This document shows, piece after piece, positions 1 through 8,409 of a DNA stretch of 43,207 nucleotides. A program made the translations under genes and the position numbers. Where the stretch lies: positions 1 to 43,207 of the forward strand of contig CANJKV010000013.1 of assembly GCA_947474855.1 (NCBI GenBank), given 5' to 3'. This DNA comes from Aurantimonadaceae bacterium. Its GTDB lineage: Bacteria; Pseudomonadota; Alphaproteobacteria; Rhizobiales; Rhizobiaceae. The notes below the pieces were generated by a model. It had not been told where the DNA came from. It ran no database searches and saw only the letters and a program-made list of their open reading frames with translations. Position 1 is the stretch's first letter. Every line of letters starts with the position of its first letter.

Positions 1-197
1 CCACTTCGGTCGATCCGACCATCTGACGCCAACATGCGGCGGTCCATCGAGACCGACCGCGGAGAGAACCATGAACCCGGCGTGTGCGCAGACCTCAGTC
101 AGCCAGCTTGACGAATGCGATTAGAGAACTTTTCAGGGGGCAGACCAGTTTCTCCGCTTACGATATGGAGACATTCTCCACTTAGCAAGATGCGGAG

Positions 198-755
198 ATG
201 GAAATGGGCGAAGCGGGTCTGCGTGCCGATGCGGAACGGAACCGCCAACGCATCCTCGCCGCGGCGGAGGAGCTCTTCCTGGAACGGGGGGCGAGCGTGT
301 CGCTGGACGAGGTGGCCAAGCGAGCCAAGGTCGGCGCCGGCACGCTCTACCGCCGTTTCCCGACACGGGAGGCGCTTCTCGCGGCCACCAGCAACGAACG
401 CTTCATGTCGGTCGCCGAGGCGAGCCGAGGACGGGATGCGGATCACGAGCCCGACGACGCGCTCCGTCGATTCCTTGAAGCGTTCGCGCTGAACGCGAGC
501 GTCTACCGAAGCCTTGCCGCTTCGCTTGGAACCGTCATCCAGCACCGGACCCCCGGCTGCAACGCGATCACCGAGGAAGGGCACCGACTCCTTCGGCGCG
601 CCAAGGAGGCCGGCGTCCTGCGCCAGGATGCCAGCTTCGACGACATCGTCTGCGTCGTGAGCGCAATCTCCATCGCCGTCGAGAAGGAGAGCGCGCCGGT
701 ACCGCGGGTCGCCCATCTGGTAGACTTGCTGTTCAACGGCATGCGCGAGCGCTGA
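198..755 (+). CDS. TetR-family transcriptional regulator
   Basis: A 185-residue protein with the TetR layout: an N-terminal helix-turn-helix at about residues 17-62 (key string TLYRRFPTREALLAA, the TetR recognition-helix signature) and a variable all-helical ligand-binding domain behind it. TetR proteins usually repress a nearby gene and let go when a small molecule binds. No divergent partner is visible to its left within the 197 bases available, so the target may lie outside the window or be the MFS/SDR pair at 1.8-3.8 kb, from which it is separated by the transposase relic. The ATG at 198 follows GATGCGGAGATGGAA; a second ATG directly upstream would not change the domain. The family call is safe, the ligand is unknown. 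Confidence 0.88.
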   Translation: MEMGEAGLRADAERNRQRILAAAEELFLERGASVSLDEVAKRAKVGAGTLYRRFPTREALLAATSNERFMSVAEASRGRDADHEPDDALRRFLEAFALNASVYRSLAASLGTVIQHRTPGCNAITEEGHRLLRRAKEAGVLRQDASFDDIVCVVSAISIAVEKESAPVPRVAHLVDLLFNGMRER

Positions 756-918
756 TCGCTGAAATCGCGGGCGAGGTCCAGTCCTGCGGATGCTGCACGG
801 ATGCGCGGCAGCTCCGAGCGATGACTCAGCCGAATTCGCGCCGATGGCATCGGATGCTGTCCGATTGCCCGTGGGAGGCACGCAGCCGCTGCGAAGGGCT
901 TCTCGGCAGGATCCTGAC

Positions 919-1398
919 CCGGAAGCGGACCGTCTGGTTTGCGAAGAAGGGCCTCTGCGTTCGCGCCGACTTCACCTACGACCCGGTCGCCGACCACTAC
1001 GTCTGCCCCGCCGGAGCGTTGTTGACCAACGTCAAGGCCCATCCGACCGGTACGGCGACAACGAGCAAAATCGCGATCTCGACACCTGCCTTGCCTGCAA
1101 GATACGGGAGCGGTGCACGCCCGAGAAGGTGAAGCGGATGAAGCGATGGCGGCACGAGCACGTGCTGGAGGCCATGCAGAAGCGGCTCGACGCGATGCTG
1201 GACGCCATGGCGGTCCGCCGAGCGACCGGGGAGCACGTCTTCGGCACGCTGAAGGCCTGGATGGGTGCGACGCCGTTCCTTATGAAGGGGCTTGCAAACG
1301 TCAGAACCGAGATGAGCCTGGCGATCCTGGCCTACAACATGAAGCGAATGATCCACCTGTTCGGCACCGCAAAGCTCATCGAGGCCCTCCGGGCCTGA
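919..1398 (+). pseudogene. IS1182-like transposase remnant (C-terminal part, frameshifted)
   Basis: Two overlapping frames together spell the C-terminal third of an IS1182-type DDE transposase. Frame 2 (about 919-1050) reads through FTYDPVADHYVCPAGALLT, the hallmark segment before the Cys-rich part. Frame 1 (about 1080-1398) continues with TCLACKIRERCTPEK and then EHVFGTLKAWMGATPFLMK, RTEMSLAILAYNMKR. The jump from one frame to the other between about 1050 and 1085 shows a frameshift, and the N-terminal two thirds, including the first catalytic Asp residues, are missing. It cannot encode an active enzyme. The relic sits between the TetR gene and the MFS/SDR pair. Confidence 0.8.
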
Positions 1399-1807
1399 AC
1401 CAGGTCGCCGCCTCGTGCGTGCCAGCAATCGGCCATCGCGACCGGCGTGCGCCACCGAGTTTTGAAACAGTCTCGACCCTTCACGGCCGTTCCACGACTT
1501 TCGGATTTCCCCGAAAGCGGCCATACGGATGTCGCCAAAGTCACTCATCCAGCAGCTTGTTCATCATCCGAACATTGACTGAACCGCCGTGGCTAACGCT
1601 CAATCTTGATGCCAGCGTTGAAAAAGCGCAGCAAGACTCGACCAAGGTTCCGGCAGGTGGGTGACAGCGCTCGCCGTAGGTCGGTGTGCTAGTTGATGAC
1701 ATAACAGATACGTTGGGCCGAATCCGGAACTGATCGGCACCTTGTGCTGTCCCGGTGCGAACTCGAGACTACAGCCGCCGCGGCGGCCTATGGTCCGACC
1801 ACTACCT
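1399..1807. other. Intergenic stretch behind the transposase relic
   Basis: No convincing gene on either strand. The first about 90 bases (through GAGTTTTGAAACAGTCTCGA near 1457-1476) probably still belong to the decayed insertion sequence, because such a tail commonly follows the transposase stop. No perfect terminal repeat could be assigned by eye. Confidence 0.4.
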
Positions 1808-2539
1808 TCAGCTCATGTACCAGCCGCCGTTGACGTTGATCGTCTGCCCCGTGATGTAGCCGTTGCTCGCCAGCATGACCACGACAGGAGAGACTTCCTC
1901 GGCCTGACCGAAGCGCCCGACTGGAATCAGCGTGGGCTGGATGGCCGGGTTTCCCTTGATCATGTCGGTCTCGATGAGCGCGGGGGCGACGGCGTTTGAC
2001 GTAATCCCTTCCTTTGCGAGGATCGCCGCGTAGGAGTGCGCCAAGCCGATCAAACCTGCCTTGCTTGCCGCATAGTGAGGGCCGATGATCCCGCCGAGCT
2101 GGGCCGCGATCGACGAGATGGTGACGATTCGGCCCCATCTCGTCGATCGCATGTCGGGAAGGGCGGCCTGAGTGATGTGGAACGCCGAGCTGAGATTGAC
2201 CGCGATCGCCTCGCTCCAGTCGGAAGCCGTGATCTCATCCAAGGACCGCGCGGGATTGATGCCCGCATTGTTCACGAGGATCGCGATCGGACCCAATGCG
2301 GCCTTCGCACGTCCAACGAGGTCGGCCGCGGCGACCGGGTCGGAAATGTCTGCCGCGATCGCCACGGCGGAGCGTCCCGCCGCCCTGACCGCGTCGACAA
2401 CCTCCCCGGCTCCCGCCGAGTCCCGGTTGTAGCCGACGGCCACGTCGCATCCGGCGGCTGCCAGAGCCTTGGCGATGTCGCGGCCGAGCCCGCGGGAGGC
2501 GCCGGTCACGAGCGCGACCCGTCCGGTGAGATCATCCAT
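1808..2539 (-). CDS. Short-chain dehydrogenase/reductase (FabG-like)
   Basis: A 243-residue classical SDR, an NAD(P)H-dependent soluble oxidoreductase. The nucleotide-binding TGASRGLG is at residues 12-19, NNAG at 90-93, the catalytic Ser at 142/143, and Tyr156-x3-Lys160 in YAASK. The end NVNGGWYMS is typical of the FabG-like group. The ATG at 2539 is chosen over an in-frame upstream ATG because AAGGAG lies at the right distance and the dinucleotide fold starts at once. The stop codon of the upstream MFS gene overlaps this start by eight bases, so the two genes are translationally coupled. The substrate cannot be read from the sequence. Confidence 0.9.
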   Translation of the reverse strand: MDDLTGRVALVTGASRGLGRDIAKALAAAGCDVAVGYNRDSAGAGEVVDAVRAAGRSAVAIAADISDPVAAADLVGRAKAALGPIAILVNNAGINPARSLDEITASDWSEAIAVNLSSAFHITQAALPDMRSTRWGRIVTISSIAAQLGGIIGPHYAASKAGLIGLAHSYAAILAKEGITSNAVAPALIETDMIKGNPAIQPTLIPVGRFGQAEEVSPVVVMLASNGYITGQTINVNGGWYMS

Positions 2540-3755
2540 GTCGACGCACTCCTTCGTCGTGCGCGGGCACGGCCCGCTTGCTGAGGAAGAGGACAAGCGC
2601 TCCGGCGCAGACCAGCGCCAGCGACACGCAACAAACCCCGGTCCAGCCGGCATGCTCGAAGGCAAGGGACCCGGCGAGGGATCCGACCGCCCCGCCGCCG
2701 AAGGTGGCGACCATGTAGAGCGTGTTCAGCCGTCCGCGGATGGCGTCGCCGAGCGCGAAGATGCGGGCCTGGTTGGCGACCTGGCCGCTCTGGAGGCCGA
2801 AGTCGAGAAGGTTCACGGCCACGACGAGGGCCACGAGGGACGAGGCACCGAGCCAGCCGGACAGTACGAAGGAGACGAGGACGCATGCGAGGGCCGCAGC
2901 ATTGATGACGAGGGTGCCGACGCGGTCTGACAGCCTTCCCGCCATCGGCGCGAGAATGGCGCCGAGCGCCCCGTAGAGGCCGAACAGGCCGGCAGATGCC
3001 GGGCCGAGTCCGAATGCGGGTCCGCCGAGATGGAAGGAAAGGGTCGCCCAGAAGGCCGAGAAGGCCGCGAAGACGCAGAAGCCCAGCGCCATCGAGAGGC
3101 GAAGCGGCCCCAGCGTGAGGAGCGGCAGCAAGGAGCCAAGCAGTTGGAGATAGCATGGCCGATGCGGCACAGCCGTCCGTTCCGGAACCAGGCGCGGCAG
3201 GACGACGGCGAGTCCCGTGGTCAGGCCGGCGGCCAGGACGTAGGGAGCACGCCACGAGCCGGTGACCTCCGCGAGGCTGCCGGAAACCGTTCTCGAGAGT
3301 AGGATGCCGAGAACCAGTCCCGTCTGCAACGTGCCGATCACCCGGCCGCGCCGCTCCGGCGGCACGAGACCGGACGCGACCGGGATGAGGACCTGCGGCA
3401 CCACGGTCGTCGCCGCGACGGCGAAGCTCGCGGCGACGAGGCTCCAAATGCCCGGCGAGGAGGCGGCGCCCGCGAGCGACAGGGCGGTCAGGAGAAGGAG
3501 CACCCGCACCAGCCTTCGGGGATCGACGGCGTCGGCGAGCGGCAGGATCAACAGGATTCCGAGCGCGTACCCGACCTGGGCAGCCACGGCGACGTAGCCA
3601 GCCACCTGCTCCGGGACCCCTAGGGTGACCGAAATCTGGTGCAGCAGGGGCTGGGCGAAGTAGACGTTGCCGACGGTGATGCCGCAGCCGGCCGACATGA
3701 CCGCCAGTGCACCGATCGACGGTGATGTCGACGGTCCGTGCGATGCGTCACGCAT
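2532..3755 (-). CDS. MFS transporter (12-TM, DHA1/YnfM-like)
   Basis: A 407-residue inner-membrane protein with about twelve hydrophobic segments. The first (ALAVMSAGCGITVGNVYFAQ) carries the NVYFAQPLL motif found in a group of bacterial MFS exporters, and the loop between TM2 and TM3 has the MFS motif A remnant PLADAVDPRRLVR. It is probably a proton-coupled efflux pump for a small organic molecule. The ATG at 3755 follows GAGGGGG; the open frame extends further upstream only as non-coding sequence. It is the first gene of a two-gene unit with the SDR at 1808-2539, so exporter and reductase may act on related compounds. Confidence 0.88.
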   Translation of the reverse strand: MRDASHGPSTSPSIGALAVMSAGCGITVGNVYFAQPLLHQISVTLGVPEQVAGYVAVAAQVGYALGILLILPLADAVDPRRLVRVLLLLTALSLAGAASSPGIWSLVAASFAVAATTVVPQVLIPVASGLVPPERRGRVIGTLQTGLVLGILLSRTVSGSLAEVTGSWRAPYVLAAGLTTGLAVVLPRLVPERTAVPHRPCYLQLLGSLLPLLTLGPLRLSMALGFCVFAAFSAFWATLSFHLGGPAFGLGPASAGLFGLYGALGAILAPMAGRLSDRVGTLVINAAALACVLVSFVLSGWLGASSLVALVVAVNLLDFGLQSGQVANQARIFALGDAIRGRLNTLYMVATFGGGAVGSLAGSLAFEHAGWTGVCCVSLALVCAGALVLFLSKRAVPAHDEGVRRHG

Positions 3756-3853
3756 GTCCGGCCCCCTCGCCGCAAAGCCTCGGTCGCCCACCCCGGCCAC
3801 TCCCACGGTCCCGCGAGGCGACATCGAACGTCGCTGGCTCCGCCCGACGCAGT

Positions 3854-4003
3854 TCATTGGCATCCATCCTCGAAACACGTGGCCGCCACGAAGGCACTTG
3901 TCCAAAAGCCCGGGCGCGAGTTGGACGCCATCTGCATGAGTGCGGTGACGATCAAGACGGCGACCAACGAGCCGGCGCCTTTCAGAACAGGATTCTTTGT
4001 CAT
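3854..4003 (-). CDS. Putative small membrane or exported protein (49 residues)
   Basis: A short frame between the MFS gene and the flavoreductase gene. It begins MTKNPVLKGAGSLVAVLIVT, that is, a Lys-containing N-terminus followed by a hydrophobic helix at about residues 10-26, then a polar tail that contains FEDGC near the end. The layout fits a signal anchor or a secreted peptide. It runs in the same direction as the MFS gene, 98 bases upstream of its start, and could be co-transcribed. The upstream sequence has only a weak ribosome-binding site, so chance cannot be excluded. No homologue is recognised. Confidence 0.35.
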   Translation of the reverse strand: MTKNPVLKGAGSLVAVLIVTALMQMASNSRPGFWTSAFVAATCFEDGCQ

Positions 4004-4224
4004 CGTCGTGTATCCGCTGTCGTGACGGTTGGGACCGCTTCCTCCGCTCGACGCACGGGTCGTGCCGGGTGCGGTTCAGTCCCATGTGGCACCGACTTTC
4101 GCCCTGCGCGCGTCCTCCGCGGCTGAATGGCGGGAAAGCTCGATCATTTGGCGCTCGATCGAAAACATGAGGATGGAACTCCGCTTATCAATCCTTGGCG
4201 ACCGGCAGTCAGCAGGAGGTCCGG

Positions 4225-4941
4225 ATGGCGGACGGGTACGGTTTTCACGAAGGCGAGGTGACGGCGATCCGCGAGGTCAGTCCCTCGATGCGGCGGGTGA
4301 CGATTGCCGGCCGAGGATTGGCCGGCTTCGACGTCTCCGCGCCGGGCCAGTGGATCAAGCTGTTCGTGGACGACTCGCCCCGCGGCGGACGAGCTATGAC
4401 CGTCCGCGACTGGCGCATCGACCGCCTCGAACTCGACATCGACATTGCCTCGCACCCGACGTCGGACGGCCTCGTAGGGCGCTGGCTTCAATCGGCGGCG
4501 TCTGGATCGAGGGTCCGCCTCGCCGGCCCCAGGAGCACCTTCCGTCACCTGCCGGGCCACAAGCTCCACCTCTTCGGCGACGAGACGGCCCTGCCCGCGA
4601 TCTCCGCGATCGTGGAACACCTGCCGAGCGGTGCCGAAGCCTTCGCCTGCATCGAGATCCGCCGGCCCGACGCCGTCCTCGAGGCGGCCAGCATGGCCGA
4701 CGTCACCTGGCGATGGCTCGTCTGCGGAACGGAGACGCCGGGTGCCGGCCTCCTGCGGTGCTGCCGCGAGCTCGGATGCGCGTCGGGAAGCGACCAGGCC
4801 TTCGTCGGGTGCGAGGCGACGGCCGCCCGCGAGATCCGCCAGCTTCTCCAGGCCGCGGGCTTCGCGCCCGGCACGGCGCACGTCTCCGGCTACTGGAAGG
4901 CGGGAGCCCGCGAGCACGTGGACGCAGAAAGCGACTACTGA
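4225..4941 (+). CDS. Siderophore-interacting protein (FAD/NAD(P)H flavoreductase)
   Basis: A 238-residue cytoplasmic ferric-siderophore reductase of the SIP/ViuB type. The N-terminal FAD barrel contains RAMTVRDWRIDRLELD (the R-x-Y/M-T signature that binds the FAD phosphate), followed by an NAD(P)H half with GDETALPAI and a C-terminal SGYWKAGAREH, all typical of the family. These enzymes release iron from imported ferric siderophores by reduction. The frame is open from a TTG at 4195, but the ATG at 4225 is preceded by AGGAGGT at an ideal distance, so it is chosen. It converges with the AraC gene, 25 bases apart. No siderophore receptor or transporter is nearby. Confidence 0.9.
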   Translation: MADGYGFHEGEVTAIREVSPSMRRVTIAGRGLAGFDVSAPGQWIKLFVDDSPRGGRAMTVRDWRIDRLELDIDIASHPTSDGLVGRWLQSAASGSRVRLAGPRSTFRHLPGHKLHLFGDETALPAISAIVEHLPSGAEAFACIEIRRPDAVLEAASMADVTWRWLVCGTETPGAGLLRCCRELGCASGSDQAFVGCEATAAREIRQLLQAAGFAPGTAHVSGYWKAGAREHVDAESDY

Positions 4942-4966
4942 GCCTGCGGGGGGACGCTCCTTCCGG

Positions 4967-5743
4967 TCAGGCGGGATCCCGTTCCTCGAAGAAGCGTGAC
5001 GGGGTCGTACCGAAGGTCGATCGGAAGCTGGCGATGAAACCGCTCGCGTTCCCGTATCCCACATCGAGGGCCGTCGAGGCGACGCTCGCGCCGGCAGCGA
5101 GGTGCTCCAGCGCCGCGAGCATGCGCATGCGCAGTCTCCAGGCGCCGACGCCCATGCCCGTGTCCCGAAGGAACAGGCGCTCGAGCGTCCTCTCGCTCGC
5201 TCCGGCCTCCCTCGCGATCGCGCCGATGGGGCGGCGGTCGGCCGGATCGCGCCTCATGGCGTCCGCCGCCGCGCGTGCCCGCGGGTCCGTGGGCTCCGGC
5301 ACGTGGATCGGCTCCTGCGGCAGGAGCGCCAGACGATCGAGCAGCACGCGGACGAGTCGCGCCTCGGGTCCGTCCGCGGCGTAGGTCCAGGGCAAGCCGA
5401 CGGAGGCGACGATCAGTTCGCGGACCAGGGGCGGCACGCCCAGAACCGCGCAGTCGTCGCGATGGCCGACTCCCTCCATGTCCGGGGCGAAGTAGAGGGT
5501 CCTCAGCATCAGCGGCCGCGCGTTCGACATGGCGTGCAAGGTGCCGGGCGGCACCCAGAGGGCACGGCCCGGCGGCAGCACCCACCGTCCCCGGTCGGTC
5601 GAGACCGTCATCGCTCCCCGCACGGCGTAGACGAGCTGCGCACGGCGGGCATGCGCATGGGCGGGCACCTCGCCCGGCTCGAAATCATAGGCGTATCCGA
5701 CGACCGGCGCTGCCGCGCCGTCCGGATCCATGGATGGCCGCAT
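4967..5743 (-). CDS. AraC-family transcriptional regulator with N-terminal cupin
   Basis: A protein of about 258 residues. The N-terminal cupin region (HAHARRAQLVYAVRGAMTV, then WVPPGTLHAM) is followed by a two-HTH AraC domain in the last 100 residues (IGAIAREAGASERTLERLF and STALDVGYGNASGFIASFRS, ending TPSRFF). Such regulators sense a small molecule with the cupin and activate or repress transcription. The ATG at 5743 has GGAG at good distance; an alternative ATG at 5827 would overlap the coxG-like stop by ATGA but lacks a ribosome-binding site. It is the last gene of the catabolic unit, or it may have its own promoter in the 80 bases behind coxG. Confidence 0.88.
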   Translation of the reverse strand: MRPSMDPDGAAAPVVGYAYDFEPGEVPAHAHARRAQLVYAVRGAMTVSTDRGRWVLPPGRALWVPPGTLHAMSNARPLMLRTLYFAPDMEGVGHRDDCAVLGVPPLVRELIVASVGLPWTYAADGPEARLVRVLLDRLALLPQEPIHVPEPTDPRARAAADAMRRDPADRRPIGAIAREAGASERTLERLFLRDTGMGVGAWRLRMRMLAALEHLAAGASVASTALDVGYGNASGFIASFRSTFGTTPSRFFEERDPA

Positions 5744-5823
5744 CCACTCGCTCCAAGGATCATCCCGCGGCCGTCCTAGGCCCTTGGCTACGGGGCGTCC
5801 ACGCCCCGGAGCTTCCGGGATCA

Positions 5824-6294
5824 TCATCCCGCGAGGGCCGGGCTCCCGGCGGCGGCCCGATCGCGGATCCTGCGGTCCAGGTTGGCGAAGAACTGCTGCG
5901 CGAGCTTCTGCGCCGTCGAGTCGATCAGCCGGCCGCCCAGTTGAGCGAGCTTGCCCCCGACCTTGGCCTCGCTGTCGTAGGTGAGGAGCGTGCCGTCTCC
6001 ATCGGGCGCGAGCCGAACGTCTGCCCCTCCCTCGGCGAATCCCGCGATGCCCCCCGCTCCCTTGCCGGAAATCCGCAGGGCGTTCGGCGGCACGAGGTCG
6101 GTGAGCATGACATCTCCCTTGAACGTCGCCTTGACCGGACCGACCTTCAGCACGACCGACGCCGTGTAGCCGTCGCCCGAGCGCTCGAGGGCCTCGCAGC
6201 CCGGGATGCAGGCGCGCAGCGTCTCCGGGTCGTTGACGAGCGCCCAGGCATCCTCGACGCTGCATTCCAGTCTCTGCTCGCCGCTCAGCTTCAT
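5824..6294 (-). CDS. CoxG-like SRPBCC protein
   Basis: A 156-residue protein of the carbon monoxide dehydrogenase subunit G family (SRPBCC/START fold): MKLSGEQRLECSVEDAWALV, the segment NDPETLRACIPGCE, and the Gly-rich GKGAGGIAGFAEGGADVRL. CoxG-type proteins accompany molybdenum hydroxylases and are thought to help membrane attachment or maturation rather than to carry a cofactor. This one lacks a C-terminal membrane helix, unlike longer CoxG proteins. The ATG at 6294 follows GGGAGGAAGGCG. It belongs to the same minus-strand unit as the hydroxylase genes, and its presence with them supports one common pathway. Confidence 0.88.
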   Translation of the reverse strand: MKLSGEQRLECSVEDAWALVNDPETLRACIPGCEALERSGDGYTASVVLKVGPVKATFKGDVMLTDLVPPNALRISGKGAGGIAGFAEGGADVRLAPDGDGTLLTYDSEAKVGGKLAQLGGRLIDSTAQKLAQQFFANLDRRIRDRAAAGSPALAG

Positions 6295-6354
6295 CGCCTT
6301 CCTCCCTTCTGAGCTTTCGGCGGGAGACAATGGCTCCCGCCGACCGGATCCGTG

Positions 6355-8361
6355 TTACCCGGCAAGGGCGGCGGCGCGCTCGGCGATCGCGTCCGCGTCG
6401 GGAATGATCGCGGCCTGTAGCACCGGGCTGACGGGCATCCGCGTGTCGGGCGTCGTCAGGCGTTCGATGCGCAGGGACGAGTCGTTCCCGGCCGCCTCGC
6501 GGATTCGGAACGCGACCTCCCCGGCAAACCCGCCGCTTCGCACCGCCTCGTGCACGATGAGGACGCGCCCGTTCGCGGCGCGAACGACGTCGGCGAGCGC
6601 TTCCTCGTCCAGGGGATTCAGCCAGCGCAGGTCGAGAACCGAGGCCTCGACGCCCCGCTCGGCAAGCTTCTCGGCGGCTGCCAGGGCCCTCGGCACCATG
6701 GTGCCCCAGGTCACGATGGCCACGTCGCCGCCAGAACGGCGAAGGCGTGCCTTGCCAACGGGCTCGGCGCCCTCGGTCAACTCCACCGTCGACTTCGCCT
6801 GATAGAGGCCGCGCGCTTCGATGACGACGCAGGGGTCCGGGTCGGCGGCCGCGGCGCGGAGCAGCGCGTAGGCGTCGGTGGCCGACGCTGCGAGCGCCAC
6901 CTTGAGGCCGGGCACATGGGCCAGCATCGCCTCGATGCACTGTGAGTGCTGGGCACAGGACCCCGGCGTGGCGCCCTGCTGGGTGCGCACGACCATCGGA
7001 ACCGACGACTTGCCGCCCGTGATGTAGCGGATGTTGGCGGCCTGGTTCACGAGCTGGTCGAGGGCCACGAAGATGAAGTCGGCCCACATGATCTCGACGA
7101 TCGGCTTCATGCCAGCCACCGCCGCGCCGACGGCGGAGCCGAGGATCGCGTTCTCGGCGATCGGGGTGTCGAACACCCGGTCGGCGCCGAAGTCGCGCTG
7201 GAGGTAGCGGCTCGCCTGGAAAATACCACCGCCCTTGCCGACGTCCTCGCCGTAGACGAGCGTGTTCGGGTCGTTCTCGAGCTCGGCGCGCAGCGCGGCG
7301 CCGACGGCCTCGATGAAGGACATCTCCTTGGTCTCGACGACGCGCGGAGCGGCCGCGACCTTCGGCTCCGCGACCACATGCAGGATCGCGTTCGACGCCT
7401 TCGGCTCCGGTGAGGCCATCACCTCCTCACCCATCTCCTCGGCGCGGCGCTCCTCGGAGGCGCGGAGCTCGGCGACCTCCGCCTCGCTCATCAACCCCGA
7501 CTCGACGAGGCGGCGGGACAGGAGCGTGAGGGGATCGATCTCGGTCGCCGCCTGTCTGTCGGCCTTCGAGCGATAGTGCTCCATGTCGCGGTTGTAGTGG
7601 CCCCAAAGGCGGGGCACGCGGAACTCGATCAAGCTCGGACCGTCGCCCTTGCGCGCACGCTCAGCGGCCATTGCGACGGAGTCGCGAACGACGACGGGGT
7701 CGGTGCCGTTGACCGTCGCGGACGGCATGGCGTAGCCCGCGGCGCGCTGGGCAATGCGGTCGACAAGGAACATGTCGGAGGTGGCGGTCAACTCGGACCA
7801 CCCATTGTTCTCGACGACAAAGATGACGGGCAGCTTGCGCACCGAGGCGAAGGCGAGCGCCTCGTGGACGGAGCCCTGGTTCATCGCGCCGTCGCCGACG
7901 GTGACGATCACGACGCGACCGTTGCCCTTGGCGACGTTGGCCATCGCGACGCCGCAGGCCATCGTGGTCCCGGCGCCGACGATGGAGTTCTCGCCGATGA
8001 AGCGGGTATGGGGCGCCATGAGGTAGGCGGAGCCGCCGCGGCCGCCGTTGACGCCGCCTTCTCGCTGGCAGATCTCGGCCATCACCGAGCGCGCGTCGAG
8101 CCCGGAGGCAAGGGCCCAGCCGTGACCGCGGTAGGTGCAGATGACCTGGTCGTCGTCCCGGAGCGCCGCCATGGCGCCGAGCGGAACCGCCTCCTGTCCG
8201 GCGCACAGGTGCATCGAACCCATGACGCGCGGCGGGTTGGTGTGGGACAGGGACTGCACCTTCGCCTCGACGGCGCGGATGAAGGCGATCTCGCCCAGCA
8301 TCTGCCGGGCAAAGTTGTGGTCCTCGTCCCGGATGGGGACGACCTTCGCGACTGCGCTCAT
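6355..8361 (-). CDS. Fused alpha-beta thiamine-diphosphate E1 dehydrogenase
   Basis: A 668-residue protein joining both E1 subunits of a 2-oxo-acid/acetoin-dehydrogenase-type enzyme. The alpha part (about 1-330) has the TPP motif GDG at 156-158 with NN at 185-186. A charged linker follows, then the beta part from Met347 (MSFIEAVGAALRAELENDP, VYGEDVG, PIAENAILGSAVGAA). E1 decarboxylates a 2-oxo acid or cleaves a diketone on TPP. No lipoyl E2 or E3 gene lies in this unit, so it may use a housekeeping E2/E3, work like acetoin-cleaving AcoAB, or act with another acceptor. GGGAGAG precedes the ATG. The substrate is unknown; pyruvate dehydrogenase proper is unlikely in this context. Confidence 0.88.
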   Translation of the reverse strand: MSAVAKVVPIRDEDHNFARQMLGEIAFIRAVEAKVQSLSHTNPPRVMGSMHLCAGQEAVPLGAMAALRDDDQVICTYRGHGWALASGLDARSVMAEICQREGGVNGGRGGSAYLMAPHTRFIGENSIVGAGTTMACGVAMANVAKGNGRVVIVTVGDGAMNQGSVHEALAFASVRKLPVIFVVENNGWSELTATSDMFLVDRIAQRAAGYAMPSATVNGTDPVVVRDSVAMAAERARKGDGPSLIEFRVPRLWGHYNRDMEHYRSKADRQAATEIDPLTLLSRRLVESGLMSEAEVAELRASEERRAEEMGEEVMASPEPKASNAILHVVAEPKVAAAPRVVETKEMSFIEAVGAALRAELENDPNTLVYGEDVGKGGGIFQASRYLQRDFGADRVFDTPIAENAILGSAVGAAVAGMKPIVEIMWADFIFVALDQLVNQAANIRYITGGKSSVPMVVRTQQGATPGSCAQHSQCIEAMLAHVPGLKVALAASATDAYALLRAAAADPDPCVVIEARGLYQAKSTVELTEGAEPVGKARLRRSGGDVAIVTWGTMVPRALAAAEKLAERGVEASVLDLRWLNPLDEEALADVVRAANGRVLIVHEAVRSGGFAGEVAFRIREAAGNDSSLRIERLTTPDTRMPVSPVLQAAIIPDADAIAERAAALAG

Positions 8362-8409
8362 GCTTTCTCTCCCATGGGTGCGGAAGGCTTTGCCGTTCCG
8401 CTTGATGCT

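Noticed and set aside
5828-7087. Long upstream extension of the AraC reading frame
   Set aside because: It runs antisense-like through the coxG and E1 genes in another frame; only the C-terminal 258 codons show family motifs.
6355-8361. Housekeeping pyruvate dehydrogenase E1
   Set aside because: Fused subunits, no E2/E3 genes and the catabolic context argue against it.
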